The translations under genes and the position numbers were made by a program. From DATFVA01 sp963764235 (GTDB lineage: Bacteria; Bacteroidota; Ignavibacteria; Ignavibacteriales; Ignavibacteriaceae): 64,000 bases of DNA. Position 1 is the stretch's first letter. Every line of letters starts with the position of its first letter. Under the pieces are notes generated by a model. It saw only the letters and a program-made list of their open reading frames with translations, did not search any database and had not been told where the DNA came from. The stretch is from assembly GCA_963764235.1 (NCBI GenBank), contig CAVXRO010000002.1, forward strand, positions 115,664 through 179,663, in the 5' to 3' direction. Below are positions 25,287-35,768 of this stretch, in pieces.

Positions 25287-26959
25287 GATTATTTTTCTGG
25301 AAAAACCGTCCTTTCATCTCTGAGGAGGAAAAAAAGCTCAGGAGAAAAGACAGACTACTTCTGATAATAAGCGGAATTTTCCTTGGAGTTTCTTTCCCTC
25401 CATTTCCTTTCCCGTTTACAATTCTGATGCTGATCGGATTGGTCCCTTATTTTATTGTTATCGAAAGACGCGGCAGGCTGATAGAAATTAATTCGGCAAC
25501 CTACCTGATGGCATTTGTTTTCGGCCTCCTGACAATTTACTGGGTGGGGAGCTGGCAGCCGGAGGCCGACCCGTTCCTGATGATCTCAGGAGCTTTGCTG
25601 CTATTTGTGAACCCTGTATTTTTCCTTATACCATCAACGCTGCTGTATTTCGCAAGAAAGATATTCCCATTATCGGTAACCCTTTTTCTCTTTCCGCTTT
25701 TCTGGGTGAGCTACGAGTATGTTTATATGCTGACCGAGCTGAGCTTTCCCTGGCTTACACTCGGAAACGGACTCCCTCATTTTATTTCGTTCATTCAGAT
25801 TGCTGACATCGTCGGTACACTTGGTTTATCATTCCTTGTTGTAACTATAAACGTCCTGCTCTATAAAGGGATCTCTTTTTATTCCTTGAAAAGGAAATAT
25901 TCATATATCCATTTTGGTTTAGGTACTGCTTTAATAATTTTGATTATAGCATATGGGGCGTACAGGTTAAACACGTTTAAGATCTCTGATAAAACAGTTC
26001 GCGTTGGACTAATACAGCCGAACCTCGATCCCTGGGAAAAATGGGCCGGCGGGAGCGTTGATCAGCTTACCCATAAGTATCTTGATATGTCACGTGAAGC
26101 CGTAAAAAAAGGAGCGGAACTGGTTGTCTGGCCCGAAACAGCTCTGCCTGTTTTCCTCTTGAGCGGCCAATACGGGAATTCGTTGGATTCCATCTACACT
26201 TTTGCGAGGACCGAGAAAGTATGGATCCTTACAGGAATGCCGGACATCAGGTATTATGAAAAAGGATCGGAACTTCCTGAGGATGTCAAATACAATAAGA
26301 TAGGTGAATATTATTACAGAACTTACAACGCAATTTTTCTTTTCTCACCTTACACAGGAGAGATTCAGCGTTACGGGAAAATGAAACTTGTTCCTTTCGG
26401 CGAGCGTGTTCCTTATGTGGATACATTTCCGTTCCTGGCCGATCTCCTTCAGTGGGGAGTTGGAATTTCAGGATGGAACGTAGGAAAAGATACACTGGTA
26501 TTTAAGGTCCCGTTAAAAATAGAAAATGAAAGTCCAAAGGATACTTTAAAGCTCAACGGACTGGTCTGTTATGAATCTATCTATCCTGATTTCGTATCCT
26601 CATTTATCCAGAGAGGGACTCAGCTGATAATAGTGGTAACGAATGACAGCTGGTACGGCAACTCGAGCGGTCCCTATCAGCATAAAGAAATGTCGGAGCT
26701 GCGCGCCGTAGAGAACCGGCGGTCGGTGCTTCGTGCAGCCAATGGAGGAATAAGCTGTTATATCAACCCGTTAGGCATAACAAAAGTGCAGTCGAAGATG
26801 TTCACAAAAGATATCATTGTGCAGGATGTGCCTCTGGAGACTGAAGAAACAATTTATACAAAAACCCACCAGGTCATTCCGGTATTATGTTCGGTATTTT
26901 CCCTCTGGGTTATAGGAATATTTGTCCTGAAAAAGATAAAAGTGAAATTCAAACTATAA
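25283..26959 (+). CDS. lnt: Apolipoprotein N-acyltransferase
   Basis: A 558-residue inner-membrane enzyme that adds the third acyl chain to lipoproteins. About seven N-terminal helices (to residue about 230) precede a carbon-nitrogen hydrolase domain. The catalytic triad is visible: Glu in WPETALP (about residue 283), Lys in MKLVPFGER (about 366) and Cys in VCYESIYP (about 427). The start is TTG 25283 overlapping the DedA stop. A C-terminal helix ends the protein, as usual. It fits the lipoproteins predicted in this window. Confidence 0.94.
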   Translation: MRLFFWKNRPFISEEEKKLRRKDRLLLIISGIFLGVSFPPFPFPFTILMLIGLVPYFIVIERRGRLIEINSATYLMAFVFGLLTIYWVGSWQPEADPFLMISGALLLFVNPVFFLIPSTLLYFARKIFPLSVTLFLFPLFWVSYEYVYMLTELSFPWLTLGNGLPHFISFIQIADIVGTLGLSFLVVTINVLLYKGISFYSLKRKYSYIHFGLGTALIILIIAYGAYRLNTFKISDKTVRVGLIQPNLDPWEKWAGGSVDQLTHKYLDMSREAVKKGAELVVWPETALPVFLLSGQYGNSLDSIYTFARTEKVWILTGMPDIRYYEKGSELPEDVKYNKIGEYYYRTYNAIFLFSPYTGEIQRYGKMKLVPFGERVPYVDTFPFLADLLQWGVGISGWNVGKDTLVFKVPLKIENESPKDTLKLNGLVCYESIYPDFVSSFIQRGTQLIIVVTNDSWYGNSSGPYQHKEMSELRAVENRRSVLRAANGGISCYINPLGITKVQSKMFTKDIIVQDVPLETEETIYTKTHQVIPVLCSVFSLWVIGIFVLKKIKVKFKL

Positions 26960-26990
26960 GTTCTGTTAATAAGAAAAAAGAAGTAGTAAA

Positions 26991-28025
26991 ATGGCTGAAA
27001 GTTTTATTGATTTAAGAAGTGACACAGTAACCCGTCCCTCTGAAGGAATGAGGAAAGCAATGTATGAGGCAGAGGTTGGCGATGATGTCTTTCAGGAAGA
27101 TCCCTCAGTCAACAGGCTCCAGGAATATGCGGCGGAAATTCTAGGTAAGGAAGCGGCTCTTTTTGTGCCGAGCGGAGTAATGGGAAACCAGGTCTGCCTG
27201 AACGTACTAACCAATCCGGGTGATGAGGTAATATGCGAAAGGGACTCGCATATTTTTAACTATGAGTCGGGCTCTCCCGCTGCACTAAGCGGTATACAGC
27301 TTTCTCCAATTGACGGAAAGAACGGGGTAATAACACCTGAACAGGTTGAGCCGTATATTCGACCCGCCAGTGCTTACTATATGGCAAAAACAAAAGTAAT
27401 CGAGGTCGAGAATACTCATAACAGGGCCGGCGGAGCAGTTCAGCCTCTTGATAACATTATTGCGTTGAGAAAGCTTGCAAAAAAATACAACCTGTATTCT
27501 CATCTTGACGGAGCCAGGATCTGGAATGCATCTGCAGCGTCAGGGATTCCTGTAAAAGACTACGCAGAGCATTTTGATTCAATATCCTGCTGTCTGTCAA
27601 AAGGACTCGGTGCGCCTGTCGGTTCAATTATCGGCGGAACAAAAGAATTTATTAAAGAGGCATTCCGTGTGAGGAAAGCGTGGGGTGGGGGAATGCGTCA
27701 GGTTGGTATTATTGCCGCAGCAGGATTATATGCGCTTAAAAATAATATCGAAAGGCTTGAAGAAGACCACAGGAAAGCGAAGATTCTTGCTGATACCATT
27801 TCTGAAATTCCTTCACTTGAAATAGATATGGATGCGGTTCAGACAAACATACTGATTTTTAAACCATTGAAGCTTTCAGTAGAAAAAGCGATTGAAGCAT
27901 GCAGACAAAAAGGATTGCTGATCTCTGTAGGTAAGGTGGATTCGCTCAGGGCGATCACTCATCTTGATGTAAGTTTAGACGAAATTAAAAAAGCACAGAA
28001 AATAATTATAGATGTCTTTAAGTGA
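26991..28025 (+). CDS. ltaE: Low-specificity L-threonine aldolase
   Basis: A 344-residue PLP enzyme cleaving threonine/allo-threonine to glycine and acetaldehyde. The N-terminal DLRSDTVTRPSEGMRKAM, the VEVENTHN region, HLDGARIWNA, and the PLP lysine in SCCLSKGLGAPVGS are all present. Length is canonical. Its stop overlaps a possible GTG start of the thioesterase gene. Confidence 0.93.
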   Translation: MAESFIDLRSDTVTRPSEGMRKAMYEAEVGDDVFQEDPSVNRLQEYAAEILGKEAALFVPSGVMGNQVCLNVLTNPGDEVICERDSHIFNYESGSPAALSGIQLSPIDGKNGVITPEQVEPYIRPASAYYMAKTKVIEVENTHNRAGGAVQPLDNIIALRKLAKKYNLYSHLDGARIWNASAASGIPVKDYAEHFDSISCCLSKGLGAPVGSIIGGTKEFIKEAFRVRKAWGGGMRQVGIIAAAGLYALKNNIERLEEDHRKAKILADTISEIPSLEIDMDAVQTNILIFKPLKLSVEKAIEACRQKGLLISVGKVDSLRAITHLDVSLDEIKKAQKIIIDVFK

Positions 28026-28030
28026 TAATT

Positions 28031-28468
28031 ATGGATATAAAAAAATTTAAACATAGTATTCCGATAAAAGTAAGATTTAGCGATCTGGATGCAATGGGTC
28101 ATGTGAACAATGCTGCTTATCTTTCATATCTGGAGGAGGCAAGGCTCGCGTATTATAACTATGTTCTGAATATCGACACAAACAAGCTTGAATTTAATGC
28201 GGTTGTTGCAAGGATTGAAATAGATTATCTGGAACAGATCAGGCTTGGGGATGATGTGGAGATTTATACACGTACAGGGAAAATAGGTAATAAAAGTTCA
28301 GATGTTGAACACCTGATCGTAATTGTAGATAACCAGCACAGAAAAATTGCCGCAAGAGCTCTAACAAAACTGGTCTCATTTGATTACAGGAAGAATAAAA
28401 CTTTCCCGGTGCCTGAGAAAGATCGATCAATTATTGAAAAGTTTGAAAGCGGTGACAAAGAGGTATAA
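28031..28468 (+). CDS. Acyl-CoA thioesterase, 4HBT (hot-dog) family
   Basis: A 145-residue hot-dog fold thioesterase. VRFSDLDAMGHVNNAAYLSY carries the catalytic Asp and the HVNN motif of the YbgC/4-hydroxybenzoyl-CoA class. ATG 28031 is chosen; a GTG at 28022, overlapping the previous stop, is an alternative. It could hydrolyse fatty acyl-CoA, fitting the beta-oxidation cluster just downstream, but is probably transcribed with the aldolase. Confidence 0.88.
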   Translation: MDIKKFKHSIPIKVRFSDLDAMGHVNNAAYLSYLEEARLAYYNYVLNIDTNKLEFNAVVARIEIDYLEQIRLGDDVEIYTRTGKIGNKSSDVEHLIVIVDNQHRKIAARALTKLVSFDYRKNKTFPVPEKDRSIIEKFESGDKEV

Positions 28469-28471
28469 TGA

Positions 28472-29983
28472 TTATCTGGATTCTTCTCTTATAATTTTAT
28501 TTAATGTATCCTGAAGTTTCATTAAACGGACGTTATTCTCATATACGGTTGGTTCGGCAATTCTTTCTTTGCAATCCATTATCTGGCATCGTTCACAGGT
28601 ATCGTTAACAGTAATGACCGGTATAGATGGATCATCCGCAAATGATATTCTTTGCCTTAATTCTTCGTTCATCAGAAACCCAAGTGTCACACTGTAATTG
28701 GTATTTCTCATAAGTGTTGAATCCTTTGCAATAGATATGGTCAGATACTCATTGCCGGAGTTTATAAAAACGGATTTCTGTGTGCCTGCAAGTGTCTGAT
28801 CGGATTTTTTACTTTTATTCTGCTTCTTTTCTAATTTCCTGATCACATTTACAGACTGCCATCTCCTGCAGTAATGCTCCGAAGTATTATATCCGCCAGG
28901 GTTTTCTTTGGTATTAAGCCTTATTTCTTTAGACAGGCTGAATATATCAGAACCTTTACCGGAATTAAACCGGTGAAAGAAGAAGGTGTTGATATTAAAA
29001 TACCTGGATAAAACATTGGTTATCCTTTGCATCAGCATTTCGGGGGAAGCATTATATTTTTGAAGAAGAGAGAGAATAAAATTATCGTCAAAATATTTCT
29101 TTCCGAAGAATAATCTTAAATCAGAAAGTAAATCCTCTTTACTTATCATCAATGCAGTAGCAAAATATGAAGCTCTGAGATTGTTTAGCAGCTGGTCAAA
29201 AGAATCCAGACTGAGATTCGAATAAATATGAGAACGTTCAGTAATATTCAGGTAATTATAGGCAATTTCTTTGCCGATAATAAAAGCCTTTTGTGAGTCC
29301 GTTAATCTTTTATTCAGCAGGATTTTTTTCTTCTTTCCATTCTGAATATTGATTCCCCGTATAGTTCTGAATTCCTCCGAATCAGGATATAACATGTTCT
29401 TTAACTTCATAATTAAATTCATTTGCAATTATTTTAAGGAGCGTATTGAACTTCAAGGGTGCCTTATAAGTAAATTTTATTTTTTTCAGAAATTTATTAA
29501 CTGCTTCTTCCAGTTCAGGGAAATAATTATCGTTTAGTTCCTTGTATGTTCTTATGGCAGTTTTACTGAAATTGTTCTGCTGACATTTCAAGACCCTTGG
29601 CCAGTTCAATCAGTGTAGATACAAGTGCGCTAAGCTGGAGCGGAGCAAGAGAGATCTGATGTAATAGTTTATTAATATTTAATTCCGTAATGATCCAGGG
29701 GAAGCTGCTCAAGGATATTGGATTCCAGAAGTTCGCTGACGGGGGCAAGATTTTTGGTAAGCTTCAGGGAAACAAGCTTATCATAGGATACATCAAGTGT
29801 GTTTGCAAGTGCCGCTATTTTATCGGACTTGGGATATTTCTTCCCGTTTTCAATCTCATTCAGATAGGATGATGACAGTGAAGTTCTCCTGGCCAGTTCA
29901 GCCAGAGATAAATTTTTATCGAGCCTCAGTTGTTTTAGCTTTAATCCGAAGATCAGTCTTATGTTATTCTCAGAAAGTTTCAT
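28472..29983 (-). pseudogene. ScfR/RamB-like XRE regulator, broken by three +1 frameshifts
   Basis: Four consecutive minus-strand frames together spell one protein of about 500 residues. The first part (29983 down to about 29690) is an XRE helix-turn-helix (LAELARRTSLSSSYLNEIENG). The middle (to about 29385) is a linker. The last (28472-29428) holds a degenerate ImmA/IrrE domain without HExxH, plus the C-terminal domain with CERCQIMDCKER typical of short-chain fatty acyl regulators. Junctions lie near 29690 (LDHYG to ELNINK), 29570 (SAEQ to QNNFSK) and 29388 (KEHVI to YPDSEE). Each needs one base skipped, so the first and last parts are in the same frame. It is divergent from the beta-oxidation cluster that such regulators usually control. 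It is either a recent pseudogene or carries assembly errors. Confidence 0.8.
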
Positions 29984-30056
29984 ATAGTATGTGGCTCAAT
30001 ATAAACCAAAATTAAATATAATAAATTTAATTAACGAATAGCAAAAAATCATTATC

Positions 30057-30070
30057 AGCGAATATTCGCT
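30057..30070. promoter_or_regulatory. 14-bp perfect palindrome in the fad regulator/operon interval
   Basis: AGCGAATATTCGCT lies midway between the divergent regulator and the acyl-CoA ligase gene. A related half-site (TTAACGAATAGC) lies 20 bases to the left. Its position is right for an operator of the fatty-acid regulator; this is inference. Confidence 0.45.
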
Positions 30071-30137
30071 TGCTAATTTGATCTGTTCTTCTTATTTTTT
30101 TTATTAAATCATTAAACAAAGTTAACGGGGAATGATT

Positions 30138-31940
30138 ATGGAACCTCCAAGGTTAACAAAAAACAGGCTGATTGATTTAATCCCTTATCAGTTGGAGCAT
30201 TACCCCAACCCGCGGGCTTTGAGTGATAAAGTCACAGGAAAATGGAGAAGTTACAGTACTGAGGAATTCTATAATATAGTCAATAACCTTAGTCTTGCAT
30301 TGTTAAAACTATGCTGCAATCCTGGTAATAAAGTAGGTATCATCTCCAGAAATCGTGTTGAGTGGAATTTTATTGATCTTGCTGTCCTGCAGATAGGTGG
30401 AATAGTAGTTCCTCTATACCCGAATACAAGTGAAGATAATTACGTTTACATATTTGAAGATGCTGAAGTAAAACTCGTATTTGTTGAGGATGAGGAACTA
30501 TATAAAAAAGTCCAGCGGGTAAATAAAAGACTTAAAGTAAAAATTGAGGAAATCTATACTTTCGATGAAGTTAACAATGCCCGTAACTGGATGCAGATAA
30601 TGGAACTGGCTGATGAAAGTTATAGAAAGAGACTGGATGAGATTAGAGAAAGTATCACGGAGAATGATCTTGCTACTATAATCTATACGTCGGGTACAAC
30701 CGGAATTCCCAAAGGGGTTATGCTTTCACATAGAAATATTATGGGGAATGTTAATTCTTTAACCAGATCAATGCCCATAGAATACTTTAAAAGAACTATT
30801 AGCTTCCTTCCTCTCTGTCATATTTTCGAGCGGACTGCAGTCTATTTTTATATGATTCTGGGCTCATCAATTAACTACCCCGAAAATATGGATAAACTGG
30901 GAGAGAATATAAAAGAAGTAAAACCCCATTACTTTATTACTGTTCCGAGAATGCTTGAAAAGATCTTTGAAAAAATAATGGCCGAAGGCTTTAAACTGAA
31001 TGTTGCTAAAAAAGCAATTTTCGGATGGGCTGTAAATCTTGGACTTCACTACGATAACCGGGGCAGAAATAACTGGTTCTACAATTTCAGGCTCTTCTTC
31101 GCAAGGAAAATAGTGTTTAGTAAATGGGTTGAAGCCCTCGGAGGCGAGCTAAGAGGAATAATCAGCGGTGCCGCGGCTCTGCAGCCGAGACTTTCAAGAG
31201 TATTTACCGCAGCTGGTATCCAGGTAATTGAAGGCTATGGACTTACAGAAACTTCTCCCGTTCTTACCTGCAACCGGTTTGAAAAAGGTCAGAACCATTT
31301 TGGTACTGTAGGTATTCCAATACCAGATGTAGAAATAAAAATTGCTGAAAACGGAGAAATTCTGGGTAAAGGTCCCAATGTAATGATAGGTTATTATAAT
31401 GACCCGGAAACCACAAAAGAAGCAATAGATAAAGAAGGATGGTTTCACACCGGTGATATAGGTGAAATAAGGGATGGAAAATATCTTAAGATAACCGGAA
31501 GACTCAAAGAAATATTTAAGACCAGTGGGGGTAAGTTTATTGTTCCGCAGCCGATCGAAAATAAAATGAAAGAATCCTTTTTTATCGAGCAGATAATGGT
31601 AATAGGTGAAAATCAGAAATTTACTGCTGCAGTTATTCAGCCTTCATTTGACTTTCTAAGAAAATGGGCAGCGAAAAAAAACATAAAGCTGACGACCAAT
31701 GAAGAGATTGCAGCATCACCTGTTGTTAAGAATAGAATATGGAAGGAAGTTCAGAAATGCAATAAAAGATTCGGCCATATTCAGCAGGTAAAGAAAATAG
31801 CTCTGGTACCTGATGCCTGGTCAATTGAAAGCGGAGAGCTTACACCGACTCTTAAAGTTAAAAGAGATGTGGTGTCCACCAGATATAAAGATCTTATAGA
31901 GCATATTTATAGTGAGGAATCAGAAATGGAGATAGCCTGA
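30138..31940 (+). CDS. fadD: Long-chain fatty acid-CoA ligase
   Basis: A 600-residue AMP-forming acyl-CoA synthetase that activates fatty acids for beta-oxidation. The ATP motif YTSGTTGIPKGVMLSHRN, EGYGLTETSP, and GWFHTGDIGEI followed by LKEIFKTSGGKFI are all present. The start is placed at the second ATG (30138), 7 bases after GGGG; ATG 30132 is too close to that site. It opens the cluster through 38.5 kb and is divergent from the broken regulator. Confidence 0.93.
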   Translation: MEPPRLTKNRLIDLIPYQLEHYPNPRALSDKVTGKWRSYSTEEFYNIVNNLSLALLKLCCNPGNKVGIISRNRVEWNFIDLAVLQIGGIVVPLYPNTSEDNYVYIFEDAEVKLVFVEDEELYKKVQRVNKRLKVKIEEIYTFDEVNNARNWMQIMELADESYRKRLDEIRESITENDLATIIYTSGTTGIPKGVMLSHRNIMGNVNSLTRSMPIEYFKRTISFLPLCHIFERTAVYFYMILGSSINYPENMDKLGENIKEVKPHYFITVPRMLEKIFEKIMAEGFKLNVAKKAIFGWAVNLGLHYDNRGRNNWFYNFRLFFARKIVFSKWVEALGGELRGIISGAAALQPRLSRVFTAAGIQVIEGYGLTETSPVLTCNRFEKGQNHFGTVGIPIPDVEIKIAENGEILGKGPNVMIGYYNDPETTKEAIDKEGWFHTGDIGEIRDGKYLKITGRLKEIFKTSGGKFIVPQPIENKMKESFFIEQIMVIGENQKFTAAVIQPSFDFLRKWAAKKNIKLTTNEEIAASPVVKNRIWKEVQKCNKRFGHIQQVKKIALVPDAWSIESGELTPTLKVKRDVVSTRYKDLIEHIYSEESEMEIA

Positions 31941-32054
31941 AACGTCTGGTTAATCTAATGTGAAATTAAAACGGTATTAAAAAATAATATGCTCCAATTT
32001 ATTAATGCCGGGCTGTAATAAACAATTTTATCAATTAAATAACCGAGATCATTT

Positions 32055-34460
32055 ATGAATCGAATAATCAAAAAAGTTGCGGTTCTGGGATCGGGAGTTA
32101 TGGGATCCCGGATTGCATGTCATTTTGCAAATATTGGCTGCAATGTATTTCTTCTGGATATTATTCCCGGCAAATTGACGGATGATGAGAAAAACAAAGG
32201 ATTAACACTCGACAACCCGGAGGTAAGGAACAGGATAGTAAACTTCAACTTAAAAAATGTTCTGAAAGCAAAGCCGGAATCACTCTATGATGAATCTTTT
32301 GCTTCAAGAATTCAGACCGGAAATTTTGAGGATAATTTTGACTGGTTAAGTGAATGTGACTGGATAATAGAAGCCGTAATTGAAAATCTGGAGATAAAAA
32401 AGTCGGTTTTTGACAAGGTTGAGAAATTCAGAAAAAATGGAACCTTGATTACATCTAATACTTCGGGGATTCCAATCAATTGTATGCTTGAATCCCGGAG
32501 TGAAGATTTTCAGAATTATTTCTGCGGAGTTCACTTCTTTAATCCTCCAAGATATTTACAACTGATGGAAATTATTCCGACGCCAAAAACAAAAAAGGAA
32601 GTCATCGATTTTCTGATGTATTATGGTGACCTGTTCCTGGGTAAAACTCCTGTGCTCTGTAAGGATACTCCCGCATTTATTGCAAACCGAATAGGCGTCT
32701 TCAGTATAATGGCTGTATTCAAATTAATGAAGGACCTTGGACTGGGAATAAAGGAAATAGACACACTTACGGGACCTCTTACCGGCAAACCCAAATCGGC
32801 CACCTTTCGAACAGCTGATGTTGTGGGAATAGATACACTTGTAAAAGTATCTGATAATGTTTACAAGGATTGTCCTGATGATGAAGCCCGTGAGCTGTTT
32901 CGGATACCGGATTTTGTAAACAAACTTGTAGCGAAAAACTGGCTGGGTGATAAAACGGGGCAGGGATTTTATAAAAAAACCAAGGACAAAGATGGTAACA
33001 AAGAAATCCTTGAATTAAACATTGATACATTTGAATATGAACCTTCCCCAAAAGTCAAATACGCATCGGTAACAGCAGCGAAGCAGATGGAGACCCTTAA
33101 AGAAAAGCTTAATACTCTGGTAATATCAAAAGATAAGGCCGGTGAGTTTTTGAGGAAGCTCTACTTTATGATCTTTCAGTATTCATCAAACAGGATTCCT
33201 GAAATAGCTGATGAGGTTTATAAAATTGATGATGCTCTCCGCGCAGGATTTGGATGGGAATTAGGTCCTTTTGAAACCTGGGATGTTCTGGGACTCGAGA
33301 TGTCAGTAAAAGCAATGGAAGGATCAGATCTTAAACCTTCTAAATGGGTTTATGATATGATTGGCAAAGGCATCACTTCATTTTATAAAATTGAAAACGG
33401 TAGGAAACAATTTTATGATATTGGAACCGGGACGTATAAAAATATCCCTGGAAAAGGTGAGTTCATTGTTCTCGATAATTACCGTGGTGCTAAACCAGTA
33501 TGGAAGAATGTCGGAGCCACACTTCACGAAATCGGAGACGGTGTATTGAACCTCGAATTTCAGACAAAAATGAATTCGATTGGTTCAGAGATACTGGAAG
33601 CAATCAACAAATCAATAGAAATTGCAGAGAAAGATTACAATGGCCTGGTGATTGGAAATGATGCACAGAATTTTTCTGCCGGGGCGAACCTTGCAATGAT
33701 GTTTATGCTTGCAACCGAACAGGAATATGATGAAATAGATATGGCAGTGAGGATGTTCCAGAAATCGACCATGAGGATTCGTTATTCAGCTGTACCTGTT
33801 GTAGCTGCACCCCATGGAATGACGCTTGGAGGAGGCTGCGAGATTTGTTTGCATTCAGATAAAGTTGTTGCCGGTGCAGAAACCTACATTGGACTTGTAG
33901 AAGTGGGTGTGGGTATCATTCCTGCAGGAGGGGGAACCAAAGAAATGACTTTACGTGCCTCGGACAGCTATCACGAAGGACTGGTAGAATTACCTGTACT
34001 GCAGGAAAAATTTATTAACATCGCCATGGCCAAAGTTGCTACATCCGCAGAAAAAGCTTTCGGACTAGGAATATTCAGGCCGGGGAGAGATAAATATGTC
34101 CTAAACCCGAACAGGGTTATTCTGGAAGCAAAGAAGGCTGTACTTGAATTGAGCAGCCACGGTTATACACAACCACAGGAAAGAACTGATATCAAGGTTC
34201 TCGGAAGATCTGCTCTGTCAACATTATTGCTGGGAGCATATTCATTTTATAACGCAAAATACATTAGTGAACACGACAGGAAAATTGTTGAGAAACTGGC
34301 AAACGTAATGTGCGGTGGAGATTTAACTGCTCCTGCTCTTGTTTCTGAACAATATCTGCTGGATCTCGAAAGGGAGGCATTCCTTAGTCTGATAGGTGAA
34401 AAAAAGACAATGGAAAGAATACAAAGTATCCTTACAACAGGAAAGCCGTTAAGAAACTAG
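32055..34460 (+). CDS. fadN: 3-hydroxyacyl-CoA dehydrogenase/enoyl-CoA hydratase (FadN type)
   Basis: An 801-residue bifunctional beta-oxidation enzyme. The dehydrogenase half comes first (VAVLGSGVMGSRIACHFANI NAD site; GVHFFNPPRYLQLMEIIPTP), and the enoyl-CoA hydratase half follows (residues about 500 to 650; SAGANLAMM, TLGGGCEICLHSD). This order is that of Bacillus FadN and is opposite to E. coli FadB. The next genes, thiolase and acyl-CoA dehydrogenase, repeat the Bacillus fadN-fadA-fadE order. Confidence 0.94.
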   Translation: MNRIIKKVAVLGSGVMGSRIACHFANIGCNVFLLDIIPGKLTDDEKNKGLTLDNPEVRNRIVNFNLKNVLKAKPESLYDESFASRIQTGNFEDNFDWLSECDWIIEAVIENLEIKKSVFDKVEKFRKNGTLITSNTSGIPINCMLESRSEDFQNYFCGVHFFNPPRYLQLMEIIPTPKTKKEVIDFLMYYGDLFLGKTPVLCKDTPAFIANRIGVFSIMAVFKLMKDLGLGIKEIDTLTGPLTGKPKSATFRTADVVGIDTLVKVSDNVYKDCPDDEARELFRIPDFVNKLVAKNWLGDKTGQGFYKKTKDKDGNKEILELNIDTFEYEPSPKVKYASVTAAKQMETLKEKLNTLVISKDKAGEFLRKLYFMIFQYSSNRIPEIADEVYKIDDALRAGFGWELGPFETWDVLGLEMSVKAMEGSDLKPSKWVYDMIGKGITSFYKIENGRKQFYDIGTGTYKNIPGKGEFIVLDNYRGAKPVWKNVGATLHEIGDGVLNLEFQTKMNSIGSEILEAINKSIEIAEKDYNGLVIGNDAQNFSAGANLAMMFMLATEQEYDEIDMAVRMFQKSTMRIRYSAVPVVAAPHGMTLGGGCEICLHSDKVVAGAETYIGLVEVGVGIIPAGGGTKEMTLRASDSYHEGLVELPVLQEKFINIAMAKVATSAEKAFGLGIFRPGRDKYVLNPNRVILEAKKAVLELSSHGYTQPQERTDIKVLGRSALSTLLLGAYSFYNAKYISEHDRKIVEKLANVMCGGDLTAPALVSEQYLLDLEREAFLSLIGEKKTMERIQSILTTGKPLRN

Positions 34461-34543
34461 TACATATTATACATAATTCATTTATATGATTATTACGTAA
34501 TAAATAAAAACGAAATTTTAATTATTAAACCAGAAGTAGAATT

Positions 34544-35719
34544 ATGAAAGAAGCATATATAGTAGCCGGATACAGGTCGGCAGTTGGTAAAGCCAAAAAG
34601 GGCGTATTCAGAAATTATCGTCCTGACGATTTAGCTGCTGATGTAATTAATTATTTGTTAAGTAAAGTCCCCCAGCTTGATCCCGAACAAATCGATGATC
34701 TGATCGTGGGGAATGCAGTACCTGAAGCAGAACAGGGATTACAAATCGGCAGAATGATCGCTCTGCAGTGTCTGCCTATGAGAACTCCCGGAATGACAGT
34801 CAATCGTTACTGTGCCTCGGGTGTGGAAACAATATCCATTGCTATTTCAAAGATTCGTTCAGGATTTGCCGACTGTATTATTGCCGGCGGAACTGAATCA
34901 ATGTCACTCGTTCCCACAACTGGTTGGAAACTTTCCCCGAATTATAAGTTTGCTGCAGATCATCCTGAGTATTATCTGTCAATGGGCTTAACAGCTGAAG
35001 AAATAGCAAGAGATTATAATATCTCCCGTGAGGATCAGGATAAATTTGCATACGATTCTCATATGAAAGCTACAAGTGCGATCAAAAACGGATACTTTAA
35101 AGATGAAATCGTGCCTGTGGAAGTTGAGGAGATCTTTCTGGAAAATGGTAAAAAGACGGGTAAAAAATATATTGTTGATACAGATGAGGGTCCGAGACCG
35201 GATACAACTCTGGAAGCACTGGCAAAGTTAAAACCTGTTTTTGCTGCAGGTGGAACGGTAACCGCCGGAAATGCATCACAAACATCAGACGGAGCTGCAT
35301 TTGTGCTTGTTGTATCGGAGGAACTGATGAAAAAGCTTAATCTTAAACCAATTGCAGTCTTAAAATCTTATGCGCTTGAAGGTGTTGATCCCAGGATTAT
35401 GGGAATTGGTCCGGTTGCCGCAATACCGAAAGCACTTAAACAGGCCGATATGAAACTGGATGATATTGACTTAATAGAACTGAATGAAGCATTTGCATCT
35501 CAGTCACTTGCTGTTATAAAAACAGCAGGACTCGATACAAATAAAACAAATGTTAATGGAGGTGCTATTGCTTTGGGTCATCCACTCGGCTGCACCGGTG
35601 CAAAACTTACAATCCAGTTGTTGAATGAACTGCGGCGCAGAAAGAAAAAATACGGAATGGTTACTGCCTGTGTCGGTGGGGGACAGGGAGTTGCAGCAAT
35701 ATTTGAGCTGCTGAACTAG
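34544..35719 (+). CDS. fadA: Acetyl-CoA acyltransferase (3-ketoacyl-CoA thiolase)
   Basis: A 391-residue thiolase performing the last step of beta-oxidation. The nucleophilic Cys is in NRYCASGVET (about residue 90), the His in GGAIALGHPLGCTGAK and the second Cys in TACVGGGQG near residue 376. Length is canonical. It lies 83 bases downstream of fadN on the same strand, almost surely in one operon. Confidence 0.94.
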   Translation: MKEAYIVAGYRSAVGKAKKGVFRNYRPDDLAADVINYLLSKVPQLDPEQIDDLIVGNAVPEAEQGLQIGRMIALQCLPMRTPGMTVNRYCASGVETISIAISKIRSGFADCIIAGGTESMSLVPTTGWKLSPNYKFAADHPEYYLSMGLTAEEIARDYNISREDQDKFAYDSHMKATSAIKNGYFKDEIVPVEVEEIFLENGKKTGKKYIVDTDEGPRPDTTLEALAKLKPVFAAGGTVTAGNASQTSDGAAFVLVVSEELMKKLNLKPIAVLKSYALEGVDPRIMGIGPVAAIPKALKQADMKLDDIDLIELNEAFASQSLAVIKTAGLDTNKTNVNGGAIALGHPLGCTGAKLTIQLLNELRRRKKKYGMVTACVGGGQGVAAIFELLN

Positions 35720-35768
35720 TTATTATGTCTGAAATAAAAATATTTTTAAATAAATAATCAGAAGTATT

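Noticed and set aside
29563..29748. Separate small genes between regulator pieces
   Set aside because: Their translations join the flanking pieces into one regulator sequence, so they are frame fragments rather than genes.
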